Shown here piece after piece: positions 9,901 through 17,894 of a stretch of DNA of 64,000 bases; positions within the stretch are counted from its first letter, which is position 1; the number at the start of each line of letters is the position of its first letter. The stretch comes from Flavobacteriaceae bacterium. Its GTDB lineage: Bacteria > Bacteroidota > Bacteroidia > Flavobacteriales > Flavobacteriaceae. Under the pieces are notes generated by a model. That model was not told where the DNA came from. It was given only the letters and a program-made list of their open reading frames with translations, and ran no database searches. The stretch covers positions 1 to 64,000 of the forward strand of contig PKEA01000047.1 of NCBI GenBank assembly GCA_002862805.1, read 5' to 3'. A program made the position numbers and the translations under genes.

Positions 9901-12900
9901 AGACAGCACTAGCTATTGTACCAAAAGTACATGTAGCCAATACTTGGACATTTAAAGTGACTGTAGACGCACATTGTCCAGCATCTGGTGTAAATGTATA
10001 AGTAGCCGAATTCATATTATCAACTAATGCAGGTAACCAAGATCCTGTAATACCATTATTAGAAGTGTTAGAAAGTACTGGCGCTGTATCTCCAGAACAA
10101 ATAGGTGCTGGTGAAATAAACGAAGGCACAGTTTCTGCATTTACTGTAATTGAAACATCTATTGGTATAGCACACTGACCTGCGTCTGGTGTAAATGTGT
10201 AAACTCCCGAATTCACATTATCAACTAAAGCAGGTAACCATGTTCCTGTAATTCCATTAGTTGAAGTATTAGGTAAAGTCGGCGCTGTAGTGTTTTCACA
10301 AAACGGAGCAATTGCATTAAAAGTTGGAGTTACTAAGTCTAAAACTGTTATTTCAACAAAATCAGAAGTTGCACAAAGTGAGTTAGTATCTGTAGATTGT
10401 ACATTTACTGTATAAACTCCTGGTGCAGGAGGTGTAAACGTAACTGTAGAACCAGTAGTTGCACTTAATCCAGTATTTGGAGTCCAATTATAAATTCCGT
10501 TACCACCTGTTGCAGTTAAATTTACCGTTTCATTTATACAAATTGTTGGATTTACTGGTGTTAATTCAACGTCTGTAGAAGTTGAACCACCTGAAGTTAC
10601 TGTAACAGAATAATCACAAACTGCTCCTGCATAACCATCAATCATTAAATAATATGTTTGACCAATAGTCAACCCTGTAAATGACAATGCATTTACTCCA
10701 GGGTTCATTGGAGAAAAACAATTTATAGAAGTTACAGGCCCACTACCACAAGTAGCAGCTGTAAATACATAAAACTGAATTCCTGAGCCATTCGTACAGT
10801 TTCCTACATTTACATCCATTGTAATTGAAGTTGCTGTTGCTTGAAAGGTCAAGAAAGAGTTGTTTTCAATAGAACCACAAAAAGCGGTTGTTAATTGAGA
10901 CCATGTATTTACAGTATATGTGTTTGATGTGTTACCACAGTAACCATCTAAGTTACATACAGGCGCAGCTGTAGGACAGTCATTTCCTGCTGGCGAAGAA
11001 CCACTACAACCAGGAAATAATGTATTAAACGTTCTAGGTCCTGACCAAAAACTTAAACCATCTGTAGAACCACAATCAGATAATACATAAAACTCATATG
11101 GAGTATTAGGGTTTAATCCAGTTACTGTAAAAGGATTAGATGAAGCATTAATTATTGTAGAAGCTCCTGTAGGATAACCTGAACCTGCAGGTTGAACCAC
11201 AATTTGCCAATTAGAAACCCCAGTATTAGTATCCGTCCAAGACAATGTTGCCTCAGTTGAAGTAATACCTGTTACAGTTAATGCTGTAGGTTGTCTACAA
11301 GGAGGTGGAGGTGAACAAATAATTGTTGCATCCCAACCAATACCCGTTACTGATGAATCAGAATTAAATACAAATGTCAAACATCCTGAAGCGCTTGTCG
11401 CAGTATATTGAGGCGGTAATGCAGTTCCTGCATAAGTACCTACTAAAGGTGAAGCAGAAGTTGGACCATCATAAATTCTTAGACTATCACAACAACTCTC
11501 TAAACCAAAAGTGTTAAAAATAACGGTTACAACTTCTCCAGCATTATCAGGACAAATTGTTGTAGTAACATTAGTTTGACTATTAGAATAGTTACCAGTA
11601 GCTCCTCCTTGATCATAAAAATGATCCCCAGCACAATAAAATGGCTGTGTTGTAAATGTTGCTTTTGTTGACCATAAACTTAAGTCAGTTGTAGGAGTAC
11701 AAATAGCACGAACATAAACATCATATGTTGTTTGTGAATTTAAACCTGTAATTGTATATGGATTTAAACTTGTTGTAACACCCACAGAACCAGCAGTTGG
11801 AGCTGGTGAACCAGCTGGTAACCAAATTACTTCCCATTGAGTAGCAGAGCCTGTTTCAGTCCAGCCAACATTTGCAGTTGTAGCTGTAATTGCTGTCATA
11901 GTTAAAGCTGTTGGTTTAGGACATGTTGGCACTGGTGCACAAGTTACGTTTGATGTCCATCCAACTCCTGTAACACTTCCATCTGAAGTGAAATTAAATG
12001 TCAAGCATCCATTTGCTGCCGAAGAAGTAAAGGCTGGCGGCATATTAGTACCTGTGTAAGTTCCTAATAAAGGTGCTGCTGTACTATTTCCATCATAAAT
12101 TCTTAAAAAATCCCAGTTATTTTCAATATTAAATGATGTAAATGTAACCGTAACTAATTCCCCAGCATTTGTAGGGCAAATTGTAGTCGTAATGTTTTCA
12201 CTATTAGAATAATTCCCTGAAGCACCACCAGAATCTACAAAATTACCTCCGCAAACAGGTGGTAAAGCTGTAGTTGTAAAATTCATTCCTCCAGACCAAG
12301 CACTTGAATTATCTGTTCCACACAATGCTCTTACATAGTATGTATAATTTGTTAAAGGAGAAAGACCTGTTAAGTTATAAGGTCTCGTTACTGGCGAAAC
12401 GACTGTTCCTGTACCCTGAACAAAACCAGCAGGGCCATATTCAATTGCAAACTGAGTAGCAGGACCAGTATATGTCCAGTTTAAAGTTGCAGATGTAGAT
12501 AATGGTGTAACAGTTAATGCCGTTGGCACTACAGTACATGCTTGATCTACATTTACATTATCAACAATCCATGCATCACCGTTGTCATTTTCCATAACAA
12601 ACGCAATGTAAATACTTTGATTTGCATATGCTGTTAAAGGAATAACTTTTTGTTCAAAAGGAGCATTTATGATATCTAACTCTGTGTAGGTTACAAGTGT
12701 AGTTGTAAAATCCGCAGGATTATTTTGAGAAGCAGTAGAGATCTTTACTTTATAAATACTCCCCTGCTCTCCGTTAGCAATAGATCTTGCAAAAAACCTA
12801 AGTTGTCCATCTGTTGGAACCGTAACTAATGGAGTAACCATCCAATCTTCAGCTATTCCAGAAGTAACATCTTCTTTGTTAATAATTGCAGCCTTACCTC

Positions 12901-13081
12901 CGGCATAAACCCAGCCTAATCCAGTTGCAGTAGTTGTAGTCCAACTTCTTGTTGTACCAATCCCATTGTCAAAAGTAGTCCAACCCGTTGGTGGAAATGT
13001 CGCACCTTCGAAACCTTCAGACAATTGCCCGTAACTAAAGAAAGTGAATAATGACATGAAAAAAAGTAATAATTTTTTCAT
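6947..13081 (-). CDS. Giant multidomain surface adhesin with type B T9SS domain
   Basis: A 2044-residue secreted protein with signal peptide 'MKKLLLFFMSLFTFFSYG'. Domains in order: choice-of-anchor J/MAM-like (about 20-178), fibronectin III (about 183-270), CUB-like (about 275-382; 'GGASGNYSNSENITTTICP'), Fn3, a second CUB-like (about 480-590; 'GGATGNYSNSQTNVTTTICP'), Fn3, a Cys-bearing beta-domain near 700-840, a series of Ig-like repeats with 'TYTFTPDAGQCA', a lamin-tail-like domain (about 1590-1710; 'ISEVTDAATGALTYVEVYNG'), and the C-terminal gliding-motility domain (about 1960-2044; 'PKGVSPNGDGLNDSWDL', 'VEIFNRYGKEVY'). The type B tail predicts T9SS export and SprF dependence, and sprF- and porE-like genes follow in the same operon. 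Carbohydrate or surface adhesion is inferred. Confidence 0.9.
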   Translation of the reverse strand: MKKLLLFFMSLFTFFSYGQLSEGFEGATFPPTGWTTFDNGIGTTRSWTTTTATGLGWVYAGGKAAIINKEDVTSGIAEDWMVTPLVTVPTDGQLRFFARSIANGEQGSIYKVKISTASQNNPADFTTTLVTYTELDIINAPFEQKVIPLTAYANQSIYIAFVMENDNGDAWIVDNVNVDQACTVVPTALTVTPLSTSATLNWTYTGPATQFAIEYGPAGFVQGTGTVVSPVTRPYNLTGLSPLTNYTYYVRALCGTDNSSAWSGGMNFTTTALPPVCGGNFVDSGGASGNYSNSENITTTICPTNAGELVTVTFTSFNIENNWDFLRIYDGNSTAAPLLGTYTGTNMPPAFTSSAANGCLTFNFTSDGSVTGVGWTSNVTCAPVPTCPKPTALTMTAITATTANVGWTETGSATQWEVIWLPAGSPAPTAGSVGVTTSLNPYTITGLNSQTTYDVYVRAICTPTTDLSLWSTKATFTTQPFYCAGDHFYDQGGATGNYSNSQTNVTTTICPDNAGEVVTVIFNTFGLESCCDSLRIYDGPTSASPLVGTYAGTALPPQYTATSASGCLTFVFNSDSSVTGIGWDATIICSPPPPCRQPTALTVTGITSTEATLSWTDTNTGVSNWQIVVQPAGSGYPTGASTIINASSNPFTVTGLNPNTPYEFYVLSDCGSTDGLSFWSGPRTFNTLFPGCSGSSPAGNDCPTAAPVCNLDGYCGNTSNTYTVNTWSQLTTAFCGSIENNSFLTFQATATSITMDVNVGNCTNGSGIQFYVFTAATCGSGPVTSINCFSPMNPGVNALSFTGLTIGQTYYLMIDGYAGAVCDYSVTVTSGGSTSTDVELTPVNPTICINETVNLTATGGNGIYNWTPNTGLSATTGSTVTFTPPAPGVYTVNVQSTDTNSLCATSDFVEITVLDLVTPTFNAIAPFCENTTAPTLPNTSTNGITGTWLPALVDNVNSGVYTFTPDAGQCAIPIDVSITVNAETVPSFISPAPICSGDTAPVLSNTSNNGITGSWLPALVDNMNSATYTFTPDAGQCASTVTLNVQVLATCTFGTIASAVLLDDCNTTANGEFFNTTSGSQTIGSAMNVFPNSDLGTYVQASGNLIFNGAELRTFKTATSNVCSARLNYRVYEASSAPGAFTVVNLPLLEECTTGTYPTGGASCSSGDQRWQEVSSAIDLTTNTPGNYIIEVYYDVTGDNDDPTQCDDSLVLDNGGLYYSATFSIQSAPSFVSVNPSTCNGTEGSITVSGFTPGDTYGVSYTQDTAPVGPINYTANVNGDIIISNLPAGDYTGFNFTINGCTINDAIAITLVDPVYNPTFTQVGPFCVGDVITLPTTSIEGFTGSWSPAVDNTQTTTYTFMPDAGQCATVFTPYTVVVNPAPSVTNVTSNTPICVGEDAVFTVTGSANTTLSYIIGTGATQTIPIDASGIVTITVTAPAVGNVVLNLSDIDNGACNTALTNSSTVVVRALPTVTSLTAVNPSICLGSDAEFTITGTPNATVTYTIGTATAQTVDLDATGSATITVPNPTADVVVLLSNINDGTCNNALGNTITIVVNSVPVPTIDITSLPTCADQTATFEVLSPLNMQLNTASDLFISEVTDAATGALTYVEVYNGTGATVNLSNYKLKVYTNGNAAPSCDLVLSGTLSNNDVVVIKLSTSANTGGVTPDLSFTTCGGVNNNDQIALSNSTDVILDVWGINGTVFTPGVGYTYRRLTTATLPSVTWDPADWSLLDPEDYSDVGFYTLYVTDYEYILSNGTSTTTQTSVDFTGVTPGTYTLIVHDLITGCFSEPYTFTIDPFVFTNPVLTFTYVSPVCISSTSNPLPDTSVTGFNTGGTFAGNNSNIVVNPSTGEVDLSSSFPGTYTITYTFAQDATNCINSGTSQYELVINGEEVPTFNDVEVCVGSNFQLPLQSLEGYSGTWSPAVADVSVLGSTTYFFTPNNASCSQVGELVVFVESCTIPKGVSPNGDGLNDSWDLSGFDVKKVEIFNRYGKEVYSKSNYTNEWVGKSNNGNELPDGTYYYVIQFNDMASRTGWVYINREQ
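9929..10327 (-). repeat. Tandem Ig-like coding repeat inside the adhesin gene
   Basis: Two adjacent units of 67 and 66 codons encode nearly the same domain (shared 'TSTNGITGTWLPALVDN' and 'YTFTPDAGQCA'). The DNA copies are also clearly alike, implying recent duplication. More diverged copies occur near 8940-9140 and near the 3' end of the gene. Confidence 0.8.
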
Positions 13082-13209
13082 TATGTTATGTTTTTGTTAT
13101 GATTTGATTAATTTTCAAAGTTAGTAATTATAAGTGTTCAGAAAACATCTGTCGATGAAATGTAACAATTATCCGATGAAATGTTTTTTTTAACATAGTA
13201 TATTTTATG

Positions 13210-13217
13210 TATTTTTG
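13210..13217 (+). promoter_or_regulatory. -7 element upstream of lpxH
   Basis: TATTTTTG fits TANNTTTG, 25 bases before the TTG start of lpxH. No good -33 TTG was seen. Its placement supports the TTG start rather than a downstream one. Confidence 0.45.
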
Positions 13218-13241
13218 CATACTCACATTTAAAATCAAAAC

Positions 13242-13994
13242 TTGAAAGAAAAAAATAAAATATATTTTGCATCTGACCAACATTTTGGAGCACCTACATC
13301 AGAAAAAAGTTTTCCACGCGAACAAAAATTTGTAGCTTGGTTAGATGAAGTAAAAAAAGACGCTGATGCTATTTTTCTTTTGGGTGATTTATTTGATTTT
13401 TGGTTTGAATATAAAACAGTTGTTCCAAAAGGTTTTGTTAGAGTTTTAGGCAAATTAGCTGAAATTAGAGATTCTGGGATTCCGATTTATTTTTTTGTTG
13501 GAAATCACGATTTATGGATGCACGATTATTTTCAAAATGAATTAAACATTCCTGTTTTTCACGATAATGAAGAGTTTACTTTTAACGGAAAATCTTTTTT
13601 AATAGGACATGGTGACGGAAAAGGACCCGGAGACAAAGGATACAAACGCATGAAAAAAGTGTTTACAAATTCTTTTTCTAAATGGTTGTTTCGCTGGTTA
13701 CATCCAGATATTGGTGTAAAACTAGCTCAATATTTATCGGTAAAAAATAAATTAATTTCTGGCGAGGAAGACGTAAAATTTCTAGGAGAAGAAAACGAAT
13801 GGTTAGTTCAGTATGCCAAACGCAAACTAGAAACCAAACACTACGATTATTTTATTTTTGGACATCGTCATCTACCAATGATTATTGAGGTTTCTGAAAA
13901 TTCTAAATATGTCAATTTAGGAGATTGGATAGGTTACTTTACCTATGGTGTTTTTGATGGAGAAACTTTCGAATTGAAAGAATATAAAAATTAA
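13242..13994 (+). CDS. lpxH: UDP-2,3-diacylglucosamine diphosphatase
   Basis: This metallophosphoesterase hydrolyses UDP-2,3-diacylglucosamine to lipid X plus UMP in lipid A synthesis, at the cytoplasmic face of the inner membrane. The 250 residues carry the calcineurin-like metal motifs: Asp12/His14 in 'ASDQHFGAP', 'GDLFDFW' (48-54), 'GNHD' (87-90), 'GHGD' (122-125) and 'FGHRHLP' near the C-terminus. The start is a TTG: an in-frame TAA lies four codons upstream, no in-frame ATG precedes the first metal motif, and a -7 element sits just upstream. The 3' end overlaps the convergent MFS gene by four bases. Confidence 0.88.
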   Translation: MKEKNKIYFASDQHFGAPTSEKSFPREQKFVAWLDEVKKDADAIFLLGDLFDFWFEYKTVVPKGFVRVLGKLAEIRDSGIPIYFFVGNHDLWMHDYFQNELNIPVFHDNEEFTFNGKSFLIGHGDGKGPGDKGYKRMKKVFTNSFSKWLFRWLHPDIGVKLAQYLSVKNKLISGEEDVKFLGEENEWLVQYAKRKLETKHYDYFIFGHRHLPMIIEVSENSKYVNLGDWIGYFTYGVFDGETFELKEYKN

Positions 13995-15259
13995 TCTTGT
14001 TGTTCTAATTCTTCAACTTCTTTTTCTAAATCCAATTTTCTGAATGATGGAGAAACAATAGCTGTCCCAAAAACTGTCACTAAAGTCATACACCCTCCAA
14101 AAACAACAGCTGGCACAACTCCCATTAATTTAGCGGTTAAACCACTTTCGAAAGCACCTAATTCATTAGAAGAACCCACAAAAATAGAATTCACAGAAGA
14201 GACTCTTCCACGCATATTGTCTGGAGTATGTAATTGCAATATAGTATTTCGAATCACAACTGAAACACCATCGGCAACACCACTTAAAAATAAGGCTACA
14301 ACAGAAATCCAAAATATTTCTGAAACACCAAAAACAATTATACAAAGTCCAAATACAAAAATGGCTGTTAATAATTTTACACCCGCATTTTTATTCAACG
14401 AAAAGTAAGCTGCTGCTAACATAGTTACGATAGAACCTACCGCTGGTGCAGCACGAAGAATTCCAAAACCTTCCGACCCAACTTTTAAGATGTCTTGCGC
14501 AAAAATGGGCAATAATGCAACTGCTCCTCCAAATAAAACTGCAAACATATCTAAAGAAATTGCACCTAAAATGGTTTTATTATTGAATACAAATTTTACC
14601 CCTTCTTTTAAACTTTGAAATATAGGTTCACCAATTTTAGGATTTAAAATAGGCTTTTTAGAAATTTGGGTCAACCAAAACAAAGCAAACAGAGTACATC
14701 CAAAAACCAAACACATTGACCAATGTACTCCTATAATTCCAATAGAAACTCCAGCTAATGCAGGACCAAACATAGAACCCATTTGCCAAGTTGAACTACT
14801 CCAAGTTGCAGCATTTGGGTAATTTTTCTTTGGAACAATTAAAGATAAAAGTGAAAAAACAGTTGGACCAATAAAAGCTCTCACTAATCCTCCGCAAAAA
14901 ACCAAAGCATAAATAATTCCTAAAGTTGTCGATGTAGAAAGTGACTCAACAACACTTGGAACCGTTACTAAAAAAAGTCCTAAACTGATGATTGAAAAAC
15001 CTAAAAGGCATTTCATAAGCAGACTTCTTTTTTCATTCTGGTCAACGATATGTCCTGCAAATAAAGCCATTGAAACAGCTGGAATAATTTCCATTAAACC
15101 AATAATTCCTAATGAAAGTGGATCTTTTGTTAAACTATAAACTTCCCATTCAATAATTACAAATTGCATGGACCAAGCAAAAACCAATGCGAATCGCATG
15201 GAAAGAAAAAAACGAAACTCTTTAAATCGTAATGCTGCGTATGGGTCTTTTTTAGCCAT
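13991..15259 (-). CDS. MFS transporter (ENTS/multidrug exporter-like)
   Basis: A 422-residue integral membrane protein with about 12 predicted helices. The region after helix 2 reads 'GHIVDQNEKRSLL', matching the major facilitator motif A (G-x-x-x-D-x-x-x-R-R). The overall form, including the loop after helix 6 ('SKKPILNPKIGEPIFQSLKEG'), resembles the enterobactin exporter EntS and related MFS drug-efflux proteins. The substrate is unknown. The gene starts within the last 8 bases of recJ and is presumably cotranscribed with it, which is a common but functionally unexplained arrangement. Confidence 0.85.
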   Translation of the reverse strand: MAKKDPYAALRFKEFRFFLSMRFALVFAWSMQFVIIEWEVYSLTKDPLSLGIIGLMEIIPAVSMALFAGHIVDQNEKRSLLMKCLLGFSIISLGLFLVTVPSVVESLSTSTTLGIIYALVFCGGLVRAFIGPTVFSLLSLIVPKKNYPNAATWSSSTWQMGSMFGPALAGVSIGIIGVHWSMCLVFGCTLFALFWLTQISKKPILNPKIGEPIFQSLKEGVKFVFNNKTILGAISLDMFAVLFGGAVALLPIFAQDILKVGSEGFGILRAAPAVGSIVTMLAAAYFSLNKNAGVKLLTAIFVFGLCIIVFGVSEIFWISVVALFLSGVADGVSVVIRNTILQLHTPDNMRGRVSSVNSIFVGSSNELGAFESGLTAKLMGVVPAVVFGGCMTLVTVFGTAIVSPSFRKLDLEKEVEELEQQD

Positions 15260-16952
15260 TTGAAGGTTTGATGTCGCGTAATTGAAGCTGCAAAGTTACA
15301 ACATCTCTCCATTCATTTTCTTCTAAAGAAACAATTGCATCAAACTTTTGCAAATTTTTAACAACTGATAATTTATCTCCAATTTTAAACCCAATTGCTC
15401 CAAAACTTTCTGAATTACCTTGTTTAACAAACGCTTTTAAATGTTCATTATCTGAACCCAAATTTTTTGCATAACCTGAATCCGTTAATTCTTTTATCAA
15501 AAATAAAGGCGTCATATTTTGAGGACCAAAAGGTTCAAATTGTTTTAAAATTCGCATCAATTTTGGGTTTACTTCAGTCAAACAAATTTCAGCATCATAT
15601 TCTAATTCTGGAATCAACAAATCAGGATGTATGGTTTCTTTTACTGTTTTTTCAAATGCGCTTTTGAAGTTTTCGTAATTTTCTTCTAGGAGTGTCATTC
15701 CGGCTGCATACATATGTCCGCCAAATTGTTCCAAATGTTCTTCGCAAGCTTCTAATGCATTATAGACATCAAAATCTTTTACCGAACGCGCAGAAGCAGC
15801 TAATTTATTGCCACTTTTTGTAAAAACAATTGTAGGTCTATAATAGGTTTCGATTAATCGAGAAGCTACAATACCAATTACGCCTTTGTGCCAATTTTCT
15901 TGATACACCACAGTAGAAAATCTTTTTTCTTCATTTGAATCGGTAATTTGAGATAAAGCTTCTTTGGTAATTTGTTTGTCTAAGCCTTTACGCTCGTTAT
16001 TATTGTCTTCAATTTCTTTGGCAAACTCTTCGGCTTGAGCCAAATTGAATTCGGTTAATAAACGCACCGCATAATCGCCATGTTTAATTCGGCCAGCAGC
16101 ATTGATTCGAGGAGCCACAACAAAAACAACGTCGGTTATGGTAATTTCTTTCTTTTTTATGGATTGAGTTAATGCCTTTATTCCTGGTCTTGGATTAGAA
16201 TTTATTACTTCTAATCCAAATTTCGCTAACGTTCTATTTTCTCCCGTAATAGGAACAATATCAGCCGCAATTGCAGTAGCAACCAAGTCTAAATATGGAA
16301 TTAAATCTTTTGCTGTTTGGTTTCGATTTTTCCCCAAAGCTTGAATTAATTTGAACCCAACACCACAACCGCATAGTTCGTCATAAGGATAGGAGCAATC
16401 TTCACGTTTTGGATCTAAAACAGCAACGGCTTCGGGCAATTTATCTCCAGGTCGGTGATGATCACAAATGATAAAATCAATGTCTTTTTCTGCAGCATAA
16501 TTTACATGGTCAACTGATTTTATTCCGCAATCTAAAGCTATAATTAAAGTAATTCCATTGTCTTCAGCAAAATCGATTCCTTTATAAGAAATTCCGTAAC
16601 CTTCGGCATAACGATCTGGAATATAAGTAGCAACATTGGGGTAAAATGTTCGTAAATAACTTGAAACCAATGAAACAGCTGTTGTTCCATCTACATCGTA
16701 ATCGCCAAAAACCATTATATTTTCATTGGCAGCAATTGCTTTTTCAATTCGCGCAACCGCTTTATCCATATCTTTCATTAAATATGGATCATGTAAATCA
16801 TCTAAAGACGGACGGAAAAAAGTTTTGGCTTGTTCAAAGGTTTCAATTCCTCTTTGAACTAGTAAAGTCGCAATAATTTCATCGACTTGAAGTGCATTTT
16901 GTAAGGCTTGTACTTTTTGTTTTTCGGGCTTTGATTTTAAATTCCAACGCAT
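15252..16952 (-). CDS. recJ: Single-stranded-DNA-specific exonuclease RecJ
   Basis: RecJ degrades single-stranded DNA 5'->3' in recombination and repair. The 566-residue protein has the DHH phosphoesterase motifs: 'FGDYDVDGTTAV' (82-93), 'ALDCGIKS' (139-146), 'CDHHRPGD' (163-170), and a DHHA1 domain with 'GGHMYAAGM' at about residue 410. An OB-fold follows to the C-terminus. Length is close to the family norm. The following MFS gene overlaps it by 8 bases. Upstream lie AT-rich direct repeats and then the GIY-YIG element. Confidence 0.93.
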   Translation of the reverse strand: MRWNLKSKPEKQKVQALQNALQVDEIIATLLVQRGIETFEQAKTFFRPSLDDLHDPYLMKDMDKAVARIEKAIAANENIMVFGDYDVDGTTAVSLVSSYLRTFYPNVATYIPDRYAEGYGISYKGIDFAEDNGITLIIALDCGIKSVDHVNYAAEKDIDFIICDHHRPGDKLPEAVAVLDPKREDCSYPYDELCGCGVGFKLIQALGKNRNQTAKDLIPYLDLVATAIAADIVPITGENRTLAKFGLEVINSNPRPGIKALTQSIKKKEITITDVVFVVAPRINAAGRIKHGDYAVRLLTEFNLAQAEEFAKEIEDNNNERKGLDKQITKEALSQITDSNEEKRFSTVVYQENWHKGVIGIVASRLIETYYRPTIVFTKSGNKLAASARSVKDFDVYNALEACEEHLEQFGGHMYAAGMTLLEENYENFKSAFEKTVKETIHPDLLIPELEYDAEICLTEVNPKLMRILKQFEPFGPQNMTPLFLIKELTDSGYAKNLGSDNEHLKAFVKQGNSESFGAIGFKIGDKLSVVKNLQKFDAIVSLEENEWRDVVTLQLQLRDIKPSNG

Positions 16953-16958
16953 ACTTAA

Positions 16959-16991
16959 TTATGAATTAAAAATTATGAATTATTATGAATG
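16959..16991. repeat. Short AT-rich direct repeat upstream of recJ
   Basis: ATTATGAAT occurs three times in 33 bases, between the recJ start codon and the left repeat of the GIY-YIG element. Similar AT-rich repeats are common between genes in Flavobacteria. Confidence 0.5.
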
Positions 16992-17030
16992 GCTTATATA
17001 ATACAAATGTATAATTATTTTTTATTTTTT

Positions 17031-17060
17031 TGTCATTTCGACCATAGGGAGAAATCACAT
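17031..17060 (+). repeat. Palindromic repeat, left copy
   Basis: The arms TGTCATTTC and GAAATCACA pair at 8 of 9 positions around the core GACCATAGGGA. The first 29 bases are identical to the inverted copy at 29303-29331. Confidence 0.85.
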
Positions 17061-17068
17061 ACTAATAA

Positions 17069-17389
17069 TCAAAAATGATGATTTAAAAATTCAAATTCAG
17101 AATTAAACTTTTTTATTAATTCTAATTTCTTTTCTCTTCTCCATTTTTTCAGTTCTTTTTCTCTTGCAATAGCTTCCTCAACCCAAACAAATTTTTCGTA
17201 ATAAACTAAAAATCCTAAATTATATTTTGAAGCAAACGTTTTGTTTCCTTGTTCTAAATTTTCTTTGTGTTGCTGTAATCGTTGTTTTAAATTATTTGTC
17301 ATACCAATATAAAAAGTAGATCTATATTTATTGGTAATTATATAAACATAATAAGAATGAAAGCCTAATTGCGGATTGAATTCATTCAT
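17069..17389 (-). CDS. Single-domain GIY-YIG endonuclease
   Basis: A 106-residue protein consisting almost only of a GIY-YIG nuclease domain (as in UvrC and homing endonucleases): 'YYVYIITN' (13-20), 'FYIGMTNNLKQRLQQHK' (26-42) with catalytic Arg37, and the metal-binding Glu in 'EAIAREKELKKW' (about 77 or 79). The C-terminal tail is basic. Solo GIY-YIG proteins of this size are frequent in Flavobacteria and often present in many copies; their role is not established. This copy is tightly bracketed by inverted palindromic repeats, suggesting that the protein recognises or mobilises them (inference). Confidence 0.88.
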   Translation of the reverse strand: MNEFNPQLGFHSYYVYIITNKYRSTFYIGMTNNLKQRLQQHKENLEQGNKTFASKYNLGFLVYYEKFVWVEEAIAREKELKKWRREKKLELIKKFNSEFEFLNHHF

Positions 17390-17405
17390 GATTTAATTTT
17401 ACTTT

Positions 17406-17434
17406 ATGTGATTTCTCCTTGCGTCGAAATGACA
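17406..17434 (-). repeat. Palindromic repeat, right copy (inverted)
   Basis: On the minus strand it reads TGTCATTTCGAC, then a core differing from the left copy (GCAA against CATAG), then GGAGAAATCACAT. It sits just upstream of the GIY-YIG start codon. Confidence 0.85.
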
Positions 17435-17439
17435 AAGTT

Positions 17440-17859
17440 TTACTTATGAAAAAAAGTTTTAACCTCAACAGTTGCAAACTTTCTAAACATTTCCATTACA
17501 CCACAGTATTTTTCTACTGATAAATCAACTGCGCGTTGTAATTTCTTCTCATTTAAATTATTCCCATAAAAATGATATTCAACCGTTACGTGGTCGTAAA
17601 TTTTTGGATGTTCTTCTGTTAAGTTTGCAGATGTTTCAATTTTAAAATCAGTTACTTCTAACTTCATTTTTTCTATTAATGAAGCCACATCTAGGCCCGA
17701 ACAACCCGCTAAAGAAGCCAACATCATTGCTTTTGGTCGTAAACCTGCTCCTTCGCCACCATTTTCTTCTCCGGCATTGATTGATACAGTTTCTCCACTA
17801 GGATTTGTAGATTCAAATTGCATTTTTCCTTTCCAAGTTGTAGTTACGTTGTGTGTCAT
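17440..17859 (-). CDS. OsmC family peroxiredoxin-like protein
   Basis: OsmC/Ohr proteins reduce organic hydroperoxides with a pair of Cys residues. With the start at 'MTHNVTTTWKGKMQFE' the protein is 139 residues, with reactive Cys53 in 'LAGCSGLDV' and Cys119 in 'EKYCGVMEMF'. An in-frame GTG at 17895 would add 12 residues ('MSFLTIKQINNK'), but the shorter form matches the family N-terminus, so the ATG at 17859 is preferred. It is the last gene of a minus-strand cluster with rsmI. Confidence 0.88.
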   Translation of the reverse strand: MTHNVTTTWKGKMQFESTNPSGETVSINAGEENGGEGAGLRPKAMMLASLAGCSGLDVASLIEKMKLEVTDFKIETSANLTEEHPKIYDHVTVEYHFYGNNLNEKKLQRAVDLSVEKYCGVMEMFRKFATVEVKTFFHK

Positions 17860-17894
17860 TTTATTATTGATTTGTTTAATTGTTAAAAAACTCA

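Larger units (their letters stand above)
17031..17434 (-). mobile_element. Candidate mobile unit: GIY-YIG gene between inverted palindromic repeats
   Basis: The ~400-bp unit begins with TGTCATTTCGAC and ends with the reverse complement GTCGAAATGACA. Each terminal repeat (29-30 bp) is itself an imperfect palindrome with arms TGTCATTTC and GAAATCACA. The GIY-YIG gene fills the interior, 8 bases from the left repeat and 16 from the right. No target-site duplication is visible in the flanks. That the unit moves, or moved, is inference. Confidence 0.5.

Noticed and set aside
9929-10327. Possible CRISPR-like array because of regular repeats
   Set aside because: The units are about 200 bp, in frame, and encode Ig-like domains; there are no short identical repeats with unique spacers and no cas genes.
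17395-17445. Target-site duplication around the GIY-YIG unit
   Set aside because: Flanks (T-rich on the left, AAGTTTTACT on the right) share no convincing direct repeat, so none is claimed.
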